Assembly (NCBI RefSeq): GCF_000379765.1
Contig: NZ_KB903445.1
Location: 62,001-126,000, forward strand
Source of the DNA: Flexithrix dorotheae DSM 6795
GTDB taxonomy: Bacteria; Bacteroidota; Bacteroidia; Cytophagales; Flammeovirgaceae
Length of the DNA: 64,000 nucleotides
Direction: 5' to 3'
The notes under the pieces were generated by a model, which worked only from the letters and a program-made list of their open reading frames with translations, was not told the DNA's origin and ran no database searches. A program made the position numbers and the translations under genes. Positions within the stretch are counted from its first letter, which is position 1; each line of letters opens with the position of its first letter. Positions 26,624 to 33,444 of this stretch are shown here, piece by piece.

Positions 26624-26639
26624 TGTGATCTACCTCACT
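26624..26639. promoter_or_regulatory. CRP-like palindrome TGTGA-N6-TCACT
   Basis: TGTGA (26624-26628), TCTACC, TCACT (26635-26639) matches the classic TGTGA-N6-TCACA site in nine of ten positions. It is 38 bases after the Crp-family gene and 77 before the tautomerase start. A second dyad, TGATA-N7-TATCA, lies at 26649-26665. Assignment to the adjacent regulator is inferred. Confidence 0.55.
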
Positions 26640-26683
26640 TCATATTGGTGATATACCCCCTATCAGCGCTTTATGTACGGGCT

Positions 26684-26691
26684 TAGCTTTG
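26684..26691 (+). promoter_or_regulatory. Bacteroidota-type -7 promoter element
   Basis: TAGCTTTG fits the TAnnTTTG element of Bacteroidota housekeeping promoters. It lies 24 bases upstream of the tautomerase start, downstream of the CRP-like site. No clear TTTG at -33 is seen, which fits activator dependence. Confidence 0.4.
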
Positions 26692-26715
26692 TAAGCAAAT
26701 CAAATACAAAAAGTT

Positions 26716-26916
26716 ATGCCTTATATCAACATTAAGGTTACAGATGAAAATGTAACCAGAGATCAAAAGAAGAAATTGATCGAAGGAGTGACCGACCTAA
26801 TGGTGGAAGTACTCCAAAAAAACCCTGCTACCACTCATGTTGTCATAGACGAAGTACCGGTTGACAACTGGGGAGTAAATTCAAAAATGTATTCAGAAAA
26901 ATTTAAAAAAAGCTAA
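26716..26916 (+). CDS. 4-oxalocrotonate tautomerase family protein
   Basis: This 66-residue protein begins M-PYINIKVTDENVTRDQKKKLIEG. After removal of Met, Pro1 would be the catalytic base, as in 4-oxalocrotonate tautomerases. The central 'GVTDLMVEVLQKNPATTHVVIDEVPVDNWGVNS' matches the family fold. It probably isomerises keto/enol acids or detoxifies a related metabolite. It is the first gene of a three-gene operon, two bases ahead of the SDR gene. Confidence 0.9.
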   Translation: MPYINIKVTDENVTRDQKKKLIEGVTDLMVEVLQKNPATTHVVIDEVPVDNWGVNSKMYSEKFKKS

Positions 26917-26918
26917 CC

Positions 26919-27665
26919 ATGAAAAAAGAGACAGCTATAATCACCGGAGCATCTACGGGAATAGGGAAGGCTATTACCCAATACTTCCTGGATAAGGGCC
27001 TAAATGTAATTATGAATTCCTCCAATGAATCCAGATTGTTGGAAGCCTTCAATGAATTGGGAGCACCTTATCATGCACACTTGGTAGTAGGTGATATTAC
27101 CAAAAAGGAGACAGGGGAAAAATTGGTGGAGACGGCCATTGAAAAATATGGCAGTGTGGAAGTCTTAGTGAATAATGCGGGAATATTCCAGCCAAAGCCT
27201 TTTTTAGAGGTAGGCGAAAATGATCTTGACCAGTTTTTAGCGGTAAACCTGAAAGGAACTTTTTACACCACACAAGCTGCGATCAGGCAGATGGTAAAAC
27301 AGCCAGAAGGCGGTTCAATAATTAATATCGGGACTGTATTGGTGGAACATGCTATTGCCGGTTTTCCATCCACTGCTCCTCTCACCAGCAAAGGCGCAAT
27401 TCATGCACTTACCAGACAACTGGCTGCTGAGTTTGGTAAAAATAATATTCGTGTAAATACCATTGCTCCGGGAATTATCAGAAGTCCGCTTCAGGGAAAA
27501 ATTGGAGTGGAAGATGCAGATAGCCTGGCTGGTCTTCACTTATTGGAAAGAATTGGGGAACCGGAAGAAGTGGCTGAGGCAGCTTATTATCTGGCCACTT
27601 CAAAATTTGTAACAGGTGAAACTTTAAATATAGCCGGAGGGCATTCGGTTGGTCATGCCATTTAA
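26919..27665 (+). CDS. SDR-family oxidoreductase
   Basis: A 248-residue short-chain dehydrogenase: the NAD(P)-binding TGASTGIG motif starts near residue 9, NNAG is near residue 89, and the C-terminus reads NIAGGHSVGH. The usual catalytic S-Y-K is altered. After 'SIINIGTVLVEHAIAGFPSTAPLTSKGAIHALTRQLAAEFG' the Lys of 'TSKGA' is present, but the Tyr four residues before it (normally YxxxK) is replaced (APLTSK). Activity may therefore be unusual. It lies two bases behind the tautomerase gene and is followed by an NTF2-like gene, an arrangement seen in small redox or detoxification operons. Substrate unknown. Confidence 0.9.
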   Translation: MKKETAIITGASTGIGKAITQYFLDKGLNVIMNSSNESRLLEAFNELGAPYHAHLVVGDITKKETGEKLVETAIEKYGSVEVLVNNAGIFQPKPFLEVGENDLDQFLAVNLKGTFYTTQAAIRQMVKQPEGGSIINIGTVLVEHAIAGFPSTAPLTSKGAIHALTRQLAAEFGKNNIRVNTIAPGIIRSPLQGKIGVEDADSLAGLHLLERIGEPEEVAEAAYYLATSKFVTGETLNIAGGHSVGHAI

Positions 27666-27675
27666 AATTAGAAAA

Positions 27676-28044
27676 ATGTATCAGGAAAAATCAGAACAAA
27701 TATCGGAAGTAATTTCAACTTACTTTGAAGGATTATTCACAGGAAATGTTGAAAAATTACGGGAAAGTTTTCATCCCGACACCATTTTATATGGAGACAT
27801 CAATGGAAATGAATATCAAAAACCATTGGAGGAATATCTCCAAGGGGTACAAAACAGGAAGAGCCCGGCTGAATTGGGAGAAGCAAACCGCATGGAAACT
27901 GTGTCATTGGAAATTTTGGGAAACACTGCCATGGCAAAGTTGCATGTGCCCATGTTGGGTTTCAATTATTATGATTTTTTGTCCCTGGCCATAGTGGAAG
28001 GGAAATGGAAAATAGTAAATAAAGTTTTCACACATGTGGAGTAG
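27676..28044 (+). CDS. NTF2-like (SnoaL-type) nuclear transport factor 2 family protein
   Basis: Starting at the ATG at 27676 (MYQEKSEQISEVISTYFEGLFTG) gives 122 residues, beginning ten bases after the SDR stop. A frame from 27649 would overlap the SDR gene without adding conserved sequence. The pattern is the NTF2/SnoaL cone fold: an N-terminal helix, 'NVEKLRESFHPDTILYGDING', 'LEEYLQGVQNRKSPAE', and C-terminal strands 'NTAMAKLHVPMLGFNYYDFLSLAIVEGKWKIVNKVFTH' typical of DUF4440/lumazine-binding-like members. Probably a small-molecule-binding partner or enzyme of the same pathway. A terminator follows. Confidence 0.88.
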   Translation: MYQEKSEQISEVISTYFEGLFTGNVEKLRESFHPDTILYGDINGNEYQKPLEEYLQGVQNRKSPAELGEANRMETVSLEILGNTAMAKLHVPMLGFNYYDFLSLAIVEGKWKIVNKVFTHVE

Positions 28045-28075
28045 GAGAGGAGGTATGACTACATCAATCAGGGTA

Positions 28076-28116
28076 AATTTGGCGGAGGGTATTCTTCCGT
28101 CAAATTGCTTTTTTTT
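28076..28116 (+). terminator. intrinsic terminator of the tautomerase/SDR operon
   Basis: AATTTGGCGGA (28076-28086) pairs with TCCGTCAAATT (28096-28106) with one G-U pair, followed by GC and a run of eight T. It lies 32 bases past the NTF2-like stop. Confidence 0.85.
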
Positions 28117-28225
28117 GTTTTTAAAAGGAAAAGGTATTCTTTAAACAGAGTCCAATTTTTGTTTTAGTTTTTTTAGATTTACATGGCACTTTGAAATGCA
28201 AATATTTCAATAGTAACCATGTAGT

Positions 28226-28939
28226 ATGAATTCTAAAAGTATATTTTTTATCATTAGTTTCTGTTTTATTTTCTTCTCGGGTTTTTGCCAATACTATGGA
28301 GATGAAAAAATATCATCCGAAAATTTGAAACAATGGGTAGTAGGTTCTACACTTGAATATTCAAAAACTTATCATTTCGGGTTCTCTGAAGGGGAGTGTG
28401 ATGTAAGGGTCATAATTGATAAGGATTTAGTAGTAGTTCAGATAATGGAATCAAGTTTTTCTTCAGATGGGGCTCAATTAATTAACCATTACAGGACTTT
28501 AACCGACACTCGAATCGAAGGGACAAAGTTTTTTTCCAAGGAAACTGATGGAGAATTCATGAAATATAGTAATGGGGATTCCTTCCATGCTGGGCTTTTA
28601 CTATACAAACCTTGGACAGAGGAATTTGCTGAAGGAGGTGAGTTTGGCTCAGTATACCCAGATGATGAAGTTTATTTAAACGGGAAATACCCAGAAGCAT
28701 CACTTAGATTATTACAAGATGAAGATTTTAAAAACCTAACCAAGCAACAACTGAAAATAATGCGAAATGAAATATTTGCCCGTTACGGATATATTTTCAG
28801 AAGTGGTGGTAGTATGGAAAAGTATTTCAATCAACAAAATTGGTATAAACCTCAACATGCAGATGTTAATGGATTTCTGACCATAATTGAAAAAAAAAAT
28901 ATTCAACTTATTCGCAAAAAGGAAAAAGGTAGCGAATAA
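28226..28939 (+). CDS. exported YARHG-domain protein
   Basis: This 237-residue protein has a signal peptide ending near 'GFCQ'. The C-terminal part (about 165-230) reads 'LTKQQLKIMRNEIFARYGYIFRSGGSMEKYFNQQNWYKPQHADVNGFLTIIEKKNIQLIRKKE', which fits the YARHG domain (N-E-I-F-A-R-Y/H-G). That domain is common in exported proteins and of unknown biochemical role, sometimes linked to peptidoglycan or envelope proteins. The middle part has no recognised domain. It is the last + gene before the tRNA-like locus. Confidence 0.8.
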   Translation: MNSKSIFFIISFCFIFFSGFCQYYGDEKISSENLKQWVVGSTLEYSKTYHFGFSEGECDVRVIIDKDLVVVQIMESSFSSDGAQLINHYRTLTDTRIEGTKFFSKETDGEFMKYSNGDSFHAGLLLYKPWTEEFAEGGEFGSVYPDDEVYLNGKYPEASLRLLQDEDFKNLTKQQLKIMRNEIFARYGYIFRSGGSMEKYFNQQNWYKPQHADVNGFLTIIEKKNIQLIRKKEKGSE

Positions 28940-29053
28940 TAAAGAGTTAAAATCCGATAAGATTGGGCTATGGAAGTATAATATCATTAATAACTTTCTA
29001 CGATTTAGTCACAGCTATTCCTTAGATTTATGGGGAAGGTTTTTAGCTAGCAT

Positions 29054-29070
29054 TATATATATATATATAT
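29054..29070. repeat. TA dinucleotide repeat in a promoter region
   Basis: Seventeen bases of uninterrupted alternating T and A lie 23 bases upstream of the gene at 29094, where promoter elements would be expected. Such tracts can change length by slippage. Confidence 0.7.
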
Positions 29071-29093
29071 GTTGTGTATAATTAAAAAGGTAA

Positions 29094-29681
29094 ATGGGTA
29101 CTTTAAGTAGAATATTGATTCAAGGAGTGGAGAGTGCAACCGTGGTTGAACTATTAAAAAACCATTATAAAACAGGAAGAACACAAAATTTTGATTATGA
29201 ATTTAAAGAAGTATTTCTGGACCAGATGAATTATTCTTTTATCGTATTTGATGCATTTCTTAAAAACTGGACGGAGCTTATTGTTGATTTTTATAGTGAT
29301 GTTAGAGAACATGATGAGTTTCTCATAAAGATATCTCTGGATTTTCAGACTAAAGTAATTTTTGGATACGAACAAACAACTTTAGGCGATGCTAAACTAG
29401 CGGTCTGGAAAAATGGAAATGTTGTGAGGTCGATATATCAAAAGTTAAACTTGGAAAAAGATTTAATAGAAATGAAGGAGAATTTTGGGCATCGATTTTT
29501 AAATGAAGCTGGCTTTAAATATCCTGTTATTGGAGGAGATTGTTCAGGATTTAAAGTTCTTGATTTTGATGATATACAGACCCTTTTCCAAGATGCAGGG
29601 TTTACTGGAGAAAAAAGATCTAATAAAGTTAAAGAGTATATTCATTTGGAATATCATAAAAATAAACACACTAAAAATTAA
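29094..29681 (+). CDS. protein of unknown function
   Basis: A 195-residue cytoplasmic-looking protein without a signal peptide or TM segment: MGTLSRILIQGVESATVVELLKNHYKTG, then 'DQMNYSFIVFDAFLKNWTELIVDFYSDVREHDEFLIKISLDFQTKVIFGYEQTT' and 'FDDIQTLFQDAGFTGEKRSNKVKEYIHLEYHKN'. The alternation of short strands and helices with an acidic middle resembles small orphan proteins, possibly immunity-type. I do not recognise a family. The gene stands alone, with a TA repeat in front and the tRNA-like locus 225 bases behind. Confidence 0.65.
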   Translation: MGTLSRILIQGVESATVVELLKNHYKTGRTQNFDYEFKEVFLDQMNYSFIVFDAFLKNWTELIVDFYSDVREHDEFLIKISLDFQTKVIFGYEQTTLGDAKLAVWKNGNVVRSIYQKLNLEKDLIEMKENFGHRFLNEAGFKYPVIGGDCSGFKVLDFDDIQTLFQDAGFTGEKRSNKVKEYIHLEYHKNKHTKN

Positions 29682-29762
29682 GCAATTTAAATCCCCATAG
29701 TCCCACCGATTTTTTTATCATTTTGAACCTGCTCTAAAAAAAAATTTCAATAAAAAATTCAC

Positions 29763-29781
29763 TACGCAAAAAAACTGCGTA
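29763..29781 (+). terminator. small hairpin downstream of the orphan gene
   Basis: TACGCA (29763-29768) and TGCGTA (29776-29781) flank a 7-nt A-rich loop. A T-rich tract follows only loosely, so terminator function is uncertain. Confidence 0.35.
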
Positions 29782-29839
29782 CTTCTCCATCACTTTTGAA
29801 TCATCGATAGATAAAAACGTTCTTTTTGAATAAAAATAA

Positions 29840-29899
29840 CAGGTCAAGCATTAGTTACTTCAATTTAACTACCATTCTAAATACTAATGCAATTACCTG
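29840..29899. promoter_or_regulatory. large inverted repeat just upstream of the tRNA-like gene
   Basis: CAGGT-CAA-GCATTAGT (29840-29855) is mirrored by ACTAATGC-AATT-ACCTG (29883-29899): thirteen paired positions around a small internal loop, with 27 nt between the arms. It ends seven bases before the first base of the acceptor stem. It could be an operator, or the 5' hairpin of a longer RNA that includes the tRNA-like part. Confidence 0.5.
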
Positions 29900-29906
29900 T
29901 TTATTT

Positions 29907-30019
29907 GAGGCAGTAGCTCAGCTGGTTGAGCAGGTTAGCTTTTAATTTCAGTAGGTCAATAAAAGTTTACTTCAGCGCTTCTAACGCCCGGGTCGTGGGT
30001 TCGAATCCCACCTGCCTCA
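29907..30019 (+). tRNA. tRNA-like gene with about 40 extra bases in the anticodon region
   Basis: The acceptor stem is perfect: GAGGCAG (29907-29913) with CTGCCTC (30012-30018), discriminator A, and no encoded CCA. The D-arm is GCTC-AGCTGGTT-GAGC (29916-29931). The T-arm is GTGGG-TTCGAAT-CCCAC (29995-30011), preceded by a normal five-base variable loop (29990-29994). Between D-arm and variable loop there are about 58 nt in place of about 18, making 113 nt in total. Two anticodon-loop-like words occur there: CTTTTAA (29939-29945, Lys UUU type) and CTTCTAA (29978-29984, Arg UCU type, with only three stem pairs). GTTAG (29934-29938) pairs with CTAAC (29981-29985), and CTTTTA pairs with TAAAAG (29960-29965), giving an extended arm. 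It could be an interrupted tRNA, a fusion, or a dedicated tRNA-like RNA. Confidence 0.65.
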
Positions 30020-30035
30020 CAAAAAAGGTCAAAAT

Positions 30036-30085
30036 CAACTTACTACAAATTGGTTATTGCGGTTCGAATCCGCCTTTGAAAGTTG
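30036..30085 (+). ncRNA. second tRNA-like fragment (T-arm with short closing stem)
   Basis: GCGG-TTCGAAT-CCGC (30059-30073) is a textbook T-arm with the invariant TTCGAAT loop. CAACTT (30036-30041) pairs with AAGTTG (30080-30085) around it. This looks like a reduced tRNA-like module, or the tail of a second decayed tRNA, 17 bases after the first. It lies in the leader of the large gene at 30204. Confidence 0.4.
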
Positions 30086-30203
30086 GTTAATTACACTTTA
30101 AAATTTAGGTCAATTGCTTCTTACTTCCGGGGAAATCCCCACCATTTTAAGGTAATGACCAGAAGCAAAATTACCTGATTATTGATTTAAAAATGAAAGA
30201 AAA

Positions 30204-32456
30204 ATGAAAAGGGATTTGTTACGTGTTTCCATTCGACAAAAAGCAGTGTTCATCTCCAAAAATATGGAGGTAAACGGTGGAGTGGCTGAATTAAATGAAA
30301 CAACCGGTGTTTTACTGGCCAATTGTTCAAAGTTGGGGTTTACCTTTTCCGAAGAATTACTCCACAAGATCAATGGGATTTCGCCAAAAGCGAAACTTGG
30401 ATTATTGGACTTGCTTAAGGAAATCACCGGAGTGAATAAAAACTGGACTCCGCTGGTGAAGCAGTGGGATATTCCAACAGGAGAAACTTTGGTAGACCAT
30501 ATCGTGACCTGGTTTGCCAATGTTTTTCAATCAAAAAATGGAACAATACTACCTTGCGGGCATTTAATTCCAAAGCACACTTTTCCGCTGGAAAGGTATA
30601 ATGGATGTCCTTTTTGTGGGACTCCTTTTGAGTTTGAAAAACTGGTATATAAAGGTGGGCAAAACAAATTGAAAACACTGGAATTATGGACCGAAGATGA
30701 TGTAATTCATCACCTAAAAAGTTTGTTGGAGTCTTCTGTAGCCCTGGATGCCACACAGGCGGATAATCTTAAAATATTGTTAGGGCACTATGCCTTACCA
30801 GTTGGTGTGGAAATTAAAATGAAAGAGACTTTAATGCTTGCCATTGATGCCCTGGTGGAACACGATAAGGGCTCAGCAGCAGGCCAGCTCTTCCATACTC
30901 CCAATGATATTCTGAGGTACCTATGGTATAAACATACCGGCTTCCTGCAGATTATTGAGCCTAAAACGATTAAAGCAAGAATGGCCAAAAACGCCCAAAA
31001 CTTCCATCCTCAATTGGATAAAAGTAGTGAGGTGAAAGTTCAGGCCGCTCAGGAGCTGAAATTAAAGTTTGGGAGAACTGCGAGTAGGCGATATGCCACC
31101 TGGCTTAATGACTTGAAAATGGATATTAAAGCTCAGTGTGAAAATATGCATCCTAAGCGGGGAATATGGGTAAGGGTCATCAGGGCATTACGTTTGGCTG
31201 AATATAGCAAAAGGAAAGGCTTTGAACAACTAGCGAGGTTGTTGGATGATTTTTACAATGAAAATTATGAGGTTTGGCAGGGTAAAGTAAATGAGTCCAG
31301 GCTAAAAATGGATGCGGATACCACCTTCAGGTTGTTAAAGCAACGACCAGGATTATTTGCAAGGTCGTTGTTTTCCACCATGCTTTGGTTTGGCCCTGAG
31401 GCTGCAATTAAGGAATTCAGAACAGTGATGGATAAAATTCCAGCTCGTTTAATTTTTACCTTAAACATGTATGCAGAGGTTTATTTTGATAAAAATCAAA
31501 AAAGAACAGCTAAACCTCTTGGGGGGATTAACAAGAGAATTCCGGTTAATCCATTATTGCAATTGTATGAGGAAAAAGACTTGAGACGTATGCAAAAGTT
31601 AGTGCAGGGATTGAGTCTTGAGGTGATTAAAGGGAACTTTGCCAAGGCTGAAAACCCTAACAGGACGATCTTTATAGCGGAAGGATTGGATAAAATTCCA
31701 ATTGCCATAGGGGATAGGAGTGAACAACTGCAGGACTTACCAGAAGTTCCTGTGGGCACAAGGTTCAAAGTGGAAGGTGAAACTGTAAGATTATTCCTAC
31801 AATGGGGAGAAGGTTTGCCCGCTCAACACCTGGATATGGATTTAAGCTGTTGGGTTATTTATGAAAATAAAAATTATCCTATGTTTTGTTCGTATGCGCA
31901 ACTGGATGTTCCGGGGTGCAGCCATAGTGGAGATATCCAATCGATTCCGGATCAGGTAGGAACAGCGGAATATATTGAAATAGACTTTCCTGATTTAACA
32001 ATAGCAGCCGCCAGATATGTGATTTTCACCTGCAATTCGTACACTATTGGGAGTCTTTCTCCAAACCTGGTTGTAGGCTGGATGAATAGTAAGGATAAGA
32101 TGGATATATCTCACAAAGGAGTGGCTTATGATCCTACTGCAGTTCAGCATCAGGTGCGGATTAAGCAGTCTTTAACCAAAGGAATGGTGTTTGGGGTTTT
32201 AGATGTTGAAAAAAAGGAGATTATCTGGATGGAAATGAATTTTGGAGGGCAGGTAGTTCAAAACATGAATCAGGAAACTTTGGAAGGTTTGTTGCAGAAA
32301 CTGGATGCAAAGTTGAAAGTTGGCGATCTTTTAAAATTGAAAGCCGAAGTTCAGCAGCTGGAGGTGGTAACCGAACCAGAACAAGCCGATGAAGTCTATG
32401 ATTTAAATTGGGCTTTAAATACTGCAGAAGTGAGTAAGTTGTTTATGGGTAGTTAA
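30204..32456 (+). CDS. large protein with RING-like zinc site and TerD-like domain
   Basis: This 750-residue cytoplasmic protein has three parts. Near the N-terminus a compact metal site, Cys118-Gly-His120 ... Cys135-x2-Cys138 (LPCGHLIPKHTF...YNGCPFCGTPFE), resembles a prokaryotic RING/zinc-ribbon finger. A helical middle follows (about 190-460, including RVIRALRLAEYSKRKGFEQLARLLDDFYNENYEVW). Residues about 515-690 read like a TerD-type beta-sandwich: VRLFLQWGEGLPAQHLDMDLSCWVIYENK, 'CSHSGDI' near 572-578, and 'AEYIEIDFPDLTIAAARYVIFTCNSY'. TerD domains bind calcium in tellurite/phage-stress systems. The gene follows the tRNA-like locus by 118 bases and has its own terminator, so RNA and protein may form one unit. 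Domain calls are by eye; function unknown. Confidence 0.7.
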   Translation: MKRDLLRVSIRQKAVFISKNMEVNGGVAELNETTGVLLANCSKLGFTFSEELLHKINGISPKAKLGLLDLLKEITGVNKNWTPLVKQWDIPTGETLVDHIVTWFANVFQSKNGTILPCGHLIPKHTFPLERYNGCPFCGTPFEFEKLVYKGGQNKLKTLELWTEDDVIHHLKSLLESSVALDATQADNLKILLGHYALPVGVEIKMKETLMLAIDALVEHDKGSAAGQLFHTPNDILRYLWYKHTGFLQIIEPKTIKARMAKNAQNFHPQLDKSSEVKVQAAQELKLKFGRTASRRYATWLNDLKMDIKAQCENMHPKRGIWVRVIRALRLAEYSKRKGFEQLARLLDDFYNENYEVWQGKVNESRLKMDADTTFRLLKQRPGLFARSLFSTMLWFGPEAAIKEFRTVMDKIPARLIFTLNMYAEVYFDKNQKRTAKPLGGINKRIPVNPLLQLYEEKDLRRMQKLVQGLSLEVIKGNFAKAENPNRTIFIAEGLDKIPIAIGDRSEQLQDLPEVPVGTRFKVEGETVRLFLQWGEGLPAQHLDMDLSCWVIYENKNYPMFCSYAQLDVPGCSHSGDIQSIPDQVGTAEYIEIDFPDLTIAAARYVIFTCNSYTIGSLSPNLVVGWMNSKDKMDISHKGVAYDPTAVQHQVRIKQSLTKGMVFGVLDVEKKEIIWMEMNFGGQVVQNMNQETLEGLLQKLDAKLKVGDLLKLKAEVQQLEVVTEPEQADEVYDLNWALNTAEVSKLFMGS

Positions 32457-32477
32457 TGACAAGTATTTTTAAATGGT

Positions 32478-32501
32478 AAAGCCCTGCATGGTTAGGGCTT
32501 T
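32478..32501 (+). terminator. stem-loop terminator after the TerD-like gene
   Basis: AAAGCCCT (32478-32485) pairs with AGGGCTTT (32494-32501) around an 8-nt loop, 22 bases past the stop. Confidence 0.7.
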
Positions 32502-32868
32502 TAGGTCAAGTTTTCCTGTGGAAAATTTTATTGCCATTTCCCACAAAGTAGCTATGCTTACGAAACAATGATTTTCAGTATTTTCTATATGTAATGTAGC
32601 CGAAGGAGGTTATTGCTTTAAACCAAATTACAGCATGGGTATAAAGGAGTAAATTCATTATTTAATGTTTACGTGTAATATCACATTAATTAGGTATTGA
32701 GAAACTTATATGCATAGATTGGTGCAAAGTATTATTTTAATTAAATAATATCGTATTGTTAAATAGAGTAGAATTTATTTGGTGAACTAAATATTGTACA
32801 GATAATAATAATCAAAAGTGTCACATTTTAAATTATTGCTTGTCTATAAAGTAAAGTAATCATTTAGT
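32502..32868. other. gene-free intergenic stretch
   Basis: I see no gene, RNA or clear repeat in these 367 AT-rich bases. Confidence 0.5.
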
Positions 32869-33279
32869 ATGTTGATATATTCATTTCATGGTCTTCTGAT
32901 CTTATTAATAGGTTTGGTTGGAGGCTTTTTTCAAAGCAAGGCAATTAAATCTAACAATGGCAGAGAGGTTGCCTGGAGAGTTGTTCATTCTGGAGGAAGT
33001 ATGGCTGGTGTAATGCTGATTGCACTTAGCTTAATTGTAGAACGACTTAACTGGGAAGAGTCCGAAAGAATCCTTTATTTATTTTGTCTGTTGGCTGGAA
33101 CATACGCCTTAGTAGTGGGTATGGTGGTTGCGGCCATAACTGGTGCACGGGGAATTGACAAAGAGAGCCGTATAGATTTGAATGGAAAGTTGGTCAGTAT
33201 GCTTTACAAACTGGGGGCAATCCTTACTTTTCTAACCATTACTTATCTTCTATTTAAAGTTTCAATGCGCATTTTTTAA
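32869..33279 (+). CDS. small four-helix membrane protein of unknown function
   Basis: A 136-residue integral membrane protein with TM segments at about residues 3-22 (FHGLLILLIGLVGGFF), 43-63 (SMAGVMLIALSLIVERL), 70-95 (LYLFCLLAGTYALVVGMVVAAI) and 113-133 (LYKLGAILTFLTITYLLF). The loop 'VAWRVVHSGGSMAG' with a conserved-looking His and 'GARGID' near residue 99 recall small bacterial membrane proteins of unknown role. It stands alone between the TerD-like gene and the potassium transporter. Confidence 0.7.
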   Translation: MLIYSFHGLLILLIGLVGGFFQSKAIKSNNGREVAWRVVHSGGSMAGVMLIALSLIVERLNWEESERILYLFCLLAGTYALVVGMVVAAITGARGIDKESRIDLNGKLVSMLYKLGAILTFLTITYLLFKVSMRIF

Positions 33280-33444
33280 CATAAAAATCTGCATATCAAA
33301 ATACTAATAACCGATGCTAAGCCCAATCGGCTTTTAGTTAAAAAATTAAAAATATATTAGATTAGCCAGTATAATTATAATGTGAATATCAACTGCATTA
33401 AGTGGTGGTTGTTAGGGAAACGCTATACCATTTGAAAAGAAATA

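Noticed and set aside
29907-30019. tRNA-like gene considered as a group I intron-interrupted tRNA
   Set aside because: The extra DNA is only about 40 bases, far too short for a group I intron, and bacterial tRNA genes do not normally carry archaeal-type introns.
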